A stretch of 64,000 bases of DNA from Bradyrhizobium sp. 164 (GTDB lineage Bacteria > Pseudomonadota > Alphaproteobacteria > Rhizobiales > Xanthobacteraceae). Shown one piece after another: positions 60,478-64,000 of the stretch. The DNA lies in NCBI RefSeq assembly GCF_023073715.1, contig NZ_JADPKA010000083.1, positions 326,438 through 390,437 on the forward strand, given 5' to 3'. Position 1 is the stretch's first letter. Every line of letters starts with the position of its first letter. Position numbers and translations under genes: made by a program. Under the pieces are notes generated by a model, which searched no databases, was not told the DNA's origin, and worked only from the letters and a program-made list of their open reading frames with translations.

Positions 60478-60503
60478 AAAAAAAACCGGCGGTTTCCCGC
60501 CGG
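60478..60503 (-). terminator. Intrinsic terminator behind the porin relic
   Basis: Read leftward: CCGGCGG-GAAA-CCGCCGG followed by eight T (60478-60485). A perfect terminator, 28 bp past the stop of the porin relic, retained from the original porin gene. Confidence 0.92.
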
Positions 60504-60531
60504 GGCTCTCTGTCAGGTCGTTAGACCGAAC

Positions 60532-60747
60532 TTACCAGTTGCGCTGAGCGCGGAGCAGCAGGGTCAGCGAGTCCTGATCCTTCAGCTCGTACACAGCGGC
60601 CGGCTTCGCGATTGCACCAGCGCCCCCGTAAGCGAACGTACCCGCCATCTTCTGGTCCAAGTGGGTCCAGTTGAAGTCAGCCGAGAACGTCAGGTTCTTA
60701 ACCGGGGTCCAGCGGGTGATCAAGCCGACCTGGCCGATGGCGAAGTG
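60532..60747 (-). pseudogene. Porin C-terminal relic
   Basis: The frame from about 60747 reads IGQVGLITRWTPVKNLTFSA, then DFNWTHLDQKMAGTF and ends YELKDQDSLTLLLRAQRNW. This is nearly the last 70 residues of the intact porin at 61.5-63.1 kb (same VGxITRWTPVKNLTFSADFNWT, same RAQRNW end) but without the other ~440 residues. It keeps a good terminator. Upstream of residue F the sequence stops resembling a porin, so the break is near 60747. Confidence 0.88.
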
Positions 60748-60941
60748 TCGATATCGTTCCGAGCGGTCCGCAGAGCGCGGTCGGCCCGCGAGCCGTACTG
60801 CCCCCGCGGTAGGCATCGTAGGCGCGCCCGGTCCTCTGCTCTTCTAGTCTAGGTGGTTGCCCACATAGATGGTCCGCCTTCCAGAATATAGAAGCCAAAT
60901 GGAAAGATAACCATGTGCCCTTCCCTCATTCGGAGCGGTCC

Positions 60942-61433
60942 CTACTCTTCAAGCTGCAGCCTCAACCGGCAGCGCAAAATGCAGTTGTCGAGGTCCTTGA
61001 GTAATTCGATGGTTCGCAACGTGCCGATCTCACCGAATGCTCGTTTGATGGAGGCGTCAAATGCGTTCCTCGTCTCCGTCAGGTCATCGAGCTGCTTCCG
61101 GGCCTTGGGTGTAAGTGAGAGATAGATCATCCGCTTGTCAGTGCGGGAGCTTCGCTTCTCTAGCAATCCTCGCGCGACCAAGGTTTTCGATTGGGCGGTG
61201 ACAAACGTGCTTTCGACCCCAAGCAACTCCGCGACCGTTTTGACGGACATCCCAGCTTTGTCATCCGCGTCGGAGATGATGAGGAGCATGTTCAATTGCG
61301 GGACGCTCAGTTGGAGCTTGCCAGCCCACGTGGCCTGAACCTCGCCAAGTGAAGCGCTGATAGACCTGACCAATCTGCTTATCTGTTCGGAAGCAGCGGG
61401 TCTTAGTGCCTCGCTCGTCAGTACGCGCGCCAT
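60942..61433 (-). CDS. MarR family transcriptional regulator
   Basis: 163 aa, winged-helix: LGEVQATWAGKLQLSVPQLN, MSVKTVAELLGVESTFVTAQ, SKTLVARGLLEKRSSRTDKR, MIYLSLTPKARKQLDDLTE. The DxR..R wing motif (RTDKRMIYLSLT) is MarR-typical. Base composition looks lower in GC than flanking genes, and it sits between the porin relic and the intact porin, so it may have come in with a rearrangement. Could control the porin next to it. Confidence 0.9.
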   Translation of the reverse strand: MARVLTSEALRPAASEQISRLVRSISASLGEVQATWAGKLQLSVPQLNMLLIISDADDKAGMSVKTVAELLGVESTFVTAQSKTLVARGLLEKRSSRTDKRMIYLSLTPKARKQLDDLTETRNAFDASIKRAFGEIGTLRTIELLKDLDNCILRCRLRLQLEE

Positions 61434-61460
61434 TGGCTTCTTTGCCGTGTCACCATCAAC

Positions 61461-61491
61461 GAAAGAACCCCCGGCAGTTTCCCGCCGAGGG
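61461..61491 (-). terminator. Intrinsic terminator of the porin gene
   Basis: Read leftward: CCCTCGGC (61484-61491) / GCCGGGGG (61468-61475) with one G-U pair, loop gggaaact, then TTCTTTC. It lies 28 bp after the porin stop and has the same design (gggaaac loop) as the terminator of the relic, supporting common descent of the two 3' ends. Confidence 0.8.
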
Positions 61492-61519
61492 CCTTTGGAG
61501 GTCGGTCGATAGATCGAAC

Positions 61520-63058
61520 TTACCAGTTGCGCTGAGCGCGGAGCAGCAGCGTGAAGCTGTCCTGATCCTTCAGCTCGTAGGTAGCCAAGGGCTTGCCAAA
61601 GGTAGCGGTCGGCGTAACAGGACCAACCACACCGGCATACTTCTGATCCACACGCGTCCAGTTGAAGTCGGCTGAGAACGTCAGGTTCTTCACCGGGGTC
61701 CAGCGAGTGATCACACCCACCTGGCCAACGTTGAAGTCAGGGTTACACGAGGTAACGCCTGGCACCGCGAAGAAGCCGGCAAAGCCGCCACCACCGCAGA
61801 GGAAGTTCTTGGCAAGCGATCCAAACGATGCATGTGCATAGGCACCGTAGATTGCGGTGTTCCAGTACGGGTCCCAGTTATGGGTGTACGCACCACGGAA
61901 GCCCCAAGTCTTGACGCTCTCCTGGCTCGAACCGGGGACGAACACCGTGTCAGGCGCATTGGCAAAGCCGATGCTCTGGTACGCAACGCCCGAACCGCCG
62001 AACATGGAGTACGAGCTACCCGCGAGGTTCTGGAAGTTGTAGCGGGTTGCGCCGTCGGTGTAGACGCCCGAAACGTTGATCACGTCACCCGCACCGGTCG
62101 GGATGTTCTTGATCGACAGAGCGAGCTGAACCGCCCAACCCCACTTATCGTCGGGATGGCCAGTCGCTTCGTCCGCGCCGTAGTAAGCAACGTGGTTGTC
62201 ATGCGCAGCGACCGACGCCTGGAAGAGACCCCAAGCCTGGTCGACACGGACCATAGCAACGAGGTTCGGCGAACGCGAGCCGCCAATGGCGTTAGCGCCA
62301 TAGGAACCACCGAGGACGCCGGCAGAAGTGATGCCAAACAGATTAAGGTTGCCGGCCTGATAGTACGCAGTCGCGTCTTCCGCCGAGAACGATGCCGTGA
62401 TGCCCTGACCGAAGTCAGCGGTGTAGGTGAACTGGTTGACACCAGTAACCGTTCCGCTGCCGCCGACGAGGCTGTCGATGTTGTTACCCGGGTAGTTGGT
62501 CCAGGGCGCGTCGAACTGCGACACGGCCTTACCCATGGTGAAGCCGGCGAACTGGATGAAGGCGTAGTACACGCCGAGCGAACCGCCCGAGGTGCCGCCA
62601 TCGGTCGGGTTGATCGTGGTCGTACCCGCGGTGGTGGCGGTGTAGCCCGTCGTGCCGAAGGCCGAGCCGGTGCCGACATAACCACCCGTCGTCCACGAGA
62701 AGACGCCATCGAAGAAGGTGCGGACGACGCCGTACTCGGTCGCGGTGCGCGTGTCGATGTTGAGGTCCTCACGAGCACGCATCGTGTAGTAGTTGCTCAG
62801 GCGATTGTGCGCACCACCGGGAGCGCCGTTCGCAATCCCGAAGACGCTATTGGTGCCCAGCGCGACTTCAGCGCGCAGATAACCACCCAGCTTGATGCAG
62901 GTGTCAGTGCCGGGGATGTAGTAGAAACCCGCACCGTAGAGCGAGCAGATCTTCACGTATTCGACCGCTTTGGCCTTTACGGGAAGATCAGCCGCTTGTG
63001 CTCCCCCAACGGCGAGCAGAGCTGCCGCGGAACCGAGCAAAAGGCCCTTGAACTTCAT
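61520..63058 (-). CDS. Outer-membrane porin of the rhizobial (porin_2) type
   Basis: 512 aa. Signal peptide (LLLGSAAALLAVGGAQA) followed by the family start ADLPVKAKAVEYVKICSLYG and GFYYIPGTDTCIKLGGYLRA, which holds the two conserved Cys. Then beta-strand-rich repeats with Gly/Ser/Thr/Asn loops (TTAGTTTINPTDGGTSGGSL). It ends TLLLRAQRNW with an aromatic C-terminal residue. Forms a trimeric passive channel. GGAGG before the ATG at 63058. A terminator follows. Confidence 0.95.
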   Translation of the reverse strand: MKFKGLLLGSAAALLAVGGAQAADLPVKAKAVEYVKICSLYGAGFYYIPGTDTCIKLGGYLRAEVALGTNSVFGIANGAPGGAHNRLSNYYTMRAREDLNIDTRTATEYGVVRTFFDGVFSWTTGGYVGTGSAFGTTGYTATTAGTTTINPTDGGTSGGSLGVYYAFIQFAGFTMGKAVSQFDAPWTNYPGNNIDSLVGGSGTVTGVNQFTYTADFGQGITASFSAEDATAYYQAGNLNLFGITSAGVLGGSYGANAIGGSRSPNLVAMVRVDQAWGLFQASVAAHDNHVAYYGADEATGHPDDKWGWAVQLALSIKNIPTGAGDVINVSGVYTDGATRYNFQNLAGSSYSMFGGSGVAYQSIGFANAPDTVFVPGSSQESVKTWGFRGAYTHNWDPYWNTAIYGAYAHASFGSLAKNFLCGGGGFAGFFAVPGVTSCNPDFNVGQVGVITRWTPVKNLTFSADFNWTRVDQKYAGVVGPVTPTATFGKPLATYELKDQDSFTLLLRAQRNW

Positions 63059-63070
63059 GTTAACCCTCCA

Positions 63071-63141
63071 AGTTGAAGCCCCGTACAAATCTTCGTACAA
63101 AGCCATTTGAGCTACCCGCGAAAAGACGTTGAAAATCAACG
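63071..63141 (-). promoter_or_regulatory. Porin leader with a direct repeat and an inverted repeat
   Basis: In the porin 5' region, read leftward, TTTGTACG occurs twice with a 4-bp gap, centred near 63092, and CGTTGA-AAA-TCAACG (63127-63141) forms a perfect 6-bp inverted repeat 69 bp before the start codon. Either could be a regulator site; the MarR gene downstream is one possible source. Confidence 0.45.
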
Positions 63142-63880
63142 CATCCTCGTAACGATGGTCTACTTAAGCGAACCACCTAAAACGGGACGACCTCGGGATG
63201 CCCCCCTCCGTCGCGGGTTGGATAAGAGCCTAAGAGGCTTGATCAATCAACGGAAGACGTCACCGTTTTGCCCTCAAGTGGAGCGTTTTCGCGCCGATGT
63301 TGCACAAATATCACGCGACCGTGAGGCGATGGTATCTAAGCAACTTATTGATTTTGATTATAAATTCCGACTTTGGCTGAGCACGTTTGCGCGGCAGCTC
63401 CAAGGGGCTGTTGTGACGCCACAACGGGTCGATTGAGGCGGTGCGTCGGCATCTGTGCACAGGCCCTCGCTTCAAACGACGTGGGTATTACGGAGATTCT
63501 CGTTCGTTGTTCATGCATTGCGCCGCCCCGATTCTCGTTTGAGCAGGCCGTCCGCGGCGCCCCCTTTGGACGGAACCGCTGCGTCCCTCAGCTCGGTCGC
63601 ACAATGAAGGCGCCGAGCGGATCGAGATGCGGCTCGCTCACTTGCCTCAAGGCAGGTCGAAGAGGGGCTACGCCGATGTTTCGGCACAGTTTGCGCCAGG
63701 ATGCGCTGGCGACACCGGTGATATTGCTTAGATCGCTGAATCGCCACGCACCGTCTGCCAACACCAAAGGATCAGCAAGCTCCGACGATCCCCATTTGCC
63801 AGATGTAGTGCCTCGCAGCGACAAACCGGGCGTGTGCGACCCGGATCTGAGCGCTAGGTTTGCGCTAAAGCGTGATGGCA
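63142..63880. other. Intergenic, lower-GC stretch without a supported gene
   Basis: About 740 bp of mixed composition between the porin leader and the transposase. It includes an AT-rich core around 63335-63365 (ttattgattttgattataaa). Open frames of 78-178 codons exist on both strands but none has a ribosome site, a family likeness or typical codon use. It is likely decayed DNA beside the insertion element. Confidence 0.5.
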
Positions 63881-64000
63881 TTAAGTTCGATAGCCTGAAT
63901 TTTTGAGGTAATTGGCGCATTCGTCGGCGGTGAAGGCATCGAGTGCGTGGCCGATTGCGGCGCAGACCGCATCGACGGTTCGGGCGGCAGCTTTGCGGAG
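63881..64000 (-). mobile_element. IS630-family transposase, 3' end only
   Basis: A minus-strand frame enters from the window edge and ends at TAA (63881-63883). It reads LRKAAARTVDAVCAAIGHAL, then DAFTADECANYLKNSGYRT. The LRKAAARTVDA..AIG..LDAF...ECANY..N.GY ending is that of many IS630-type transposases of rhizobia, following the DDE domain. The element's end should lie a little left of 63881, near 63840-63880 (agcgctaggtttgcgct). Confidence 0.85.

Noticed and set aside
63373..63920. Overlapping frames of 78-178 codons on both strands left of the transposase
   Set aside because: They contradict each other, have no ribosome sites and are not recognisable; treated as decayed intergenic DNA.
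1..64000. CRISPR arrays, tRNA or rRNA genes
   Set aside because: No regularly spaced direct repeats of CRISPR size and no tRNA cloverleaf or rRNA sequence were recognised by eye on either strand. A covariance-model scan would be decisive.

Overview
The window looks like chromosomal DNA of a Bradyrhizobium-type alphaproteobacterium (Hyphomicrobiales). The reasons are the uniformly high GC, a rhizobial-type two-signature porin (C-termini ending in RAQRNW), a ROSE RNA thermometer in front of a small heat-shock gene, and many long intergenic palindromes of the kind scattered through Bradyrhizobium genomes. This is inferred from sequence character, not from a database match. No rRNA, tRNA or CRISPR array was recognised.

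Left part (1-8.4 kb): the high-affinity potassium ATPase operon kdpFABC with the sensor kinase kdpD (cut by the window edge) on the minus strand, headed by tiny membrane-peptide genes. Divergently on the plus strand lie an unrecognised 155-aa gene and three tightly packed micro-ORFs. 8.6-13.6 kb: upp, an AMP-forming acyl ligase, an acyl-CoA dehydrogenase, and a translationally coupled MaoC hydratase plus CitE-like lyase, which together suggest acyl-CoA metabolism. 13.6-18 kb: a glycine-zipper protein, an exported FAH-family protein, and a proteostasis operon under a ROSE thermometer (two Hsp20 chaperones, two small proteins, a DegP-like protease).

18-30 kb: a heparanase-like (GH79) hydrolase whose 3' end carries an apparent one-base frameshift next to a decayed transporter fragment. 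It is followed by a branched-chain-type binding protein, a flavin dehydrogenase and an IclR regulator. Then comes a four-gene D-amino-acid/keto-acid type operon (ThDP enzyme, DadA-like oxidase, racemase, SDR), and divergently an aspartate-racemase-like gene. 29.6-37.5 kb: a complete sugar-acid module with a TRAP transporter (dctPQM), an L-idonate/L-gulonate-type dehydrogenase, uxuA, divergent uxuB, and a GntR regulator. Overlapping palindromes resembling UxuR operators sit in the divergent promoter. The lack of a uronate isomerase in the window points to L-gulonate or L-idonate as a likely substrate.

37.5-46.7 kb: assorted single genes (NTF2-like, HAD phosphatase, YeeZ-like SDR, beta-lactamase-fold hydrolase, ketopantoate-reductase-like), a YkgJ-type cysteine cluster protein followed by an orphan HerA-like ATPase, and a NiCoT nickel/cobalt permease with a good NikR-like operator. 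46.9-54.8 kb: a long minus-strand operon joining a MetQ-like binding protein, an FMN-dependent monooxygenase, two carboxymuconolactone-decarboxylase/AhpD-fold proteins and a branched-chain-type ABC importer with a fused permease. This is the best candidate for an incompletely described uptake-and-oxidation system.

55-64 kb: a DUF892 ferritin-like protein, an orphan peptide-type binding protein, an SDR, small DUF2934 and cysteine-rich proteins, a possible small RNA or peptide gene with an intrinsic terminator, a porin C-terminal relic, a MarR regulator, an intact porin, and at the right edge the 3' end of an IS630-family transposase. This last stretch looks more accessory, with relics, lower GC and a mobile element.
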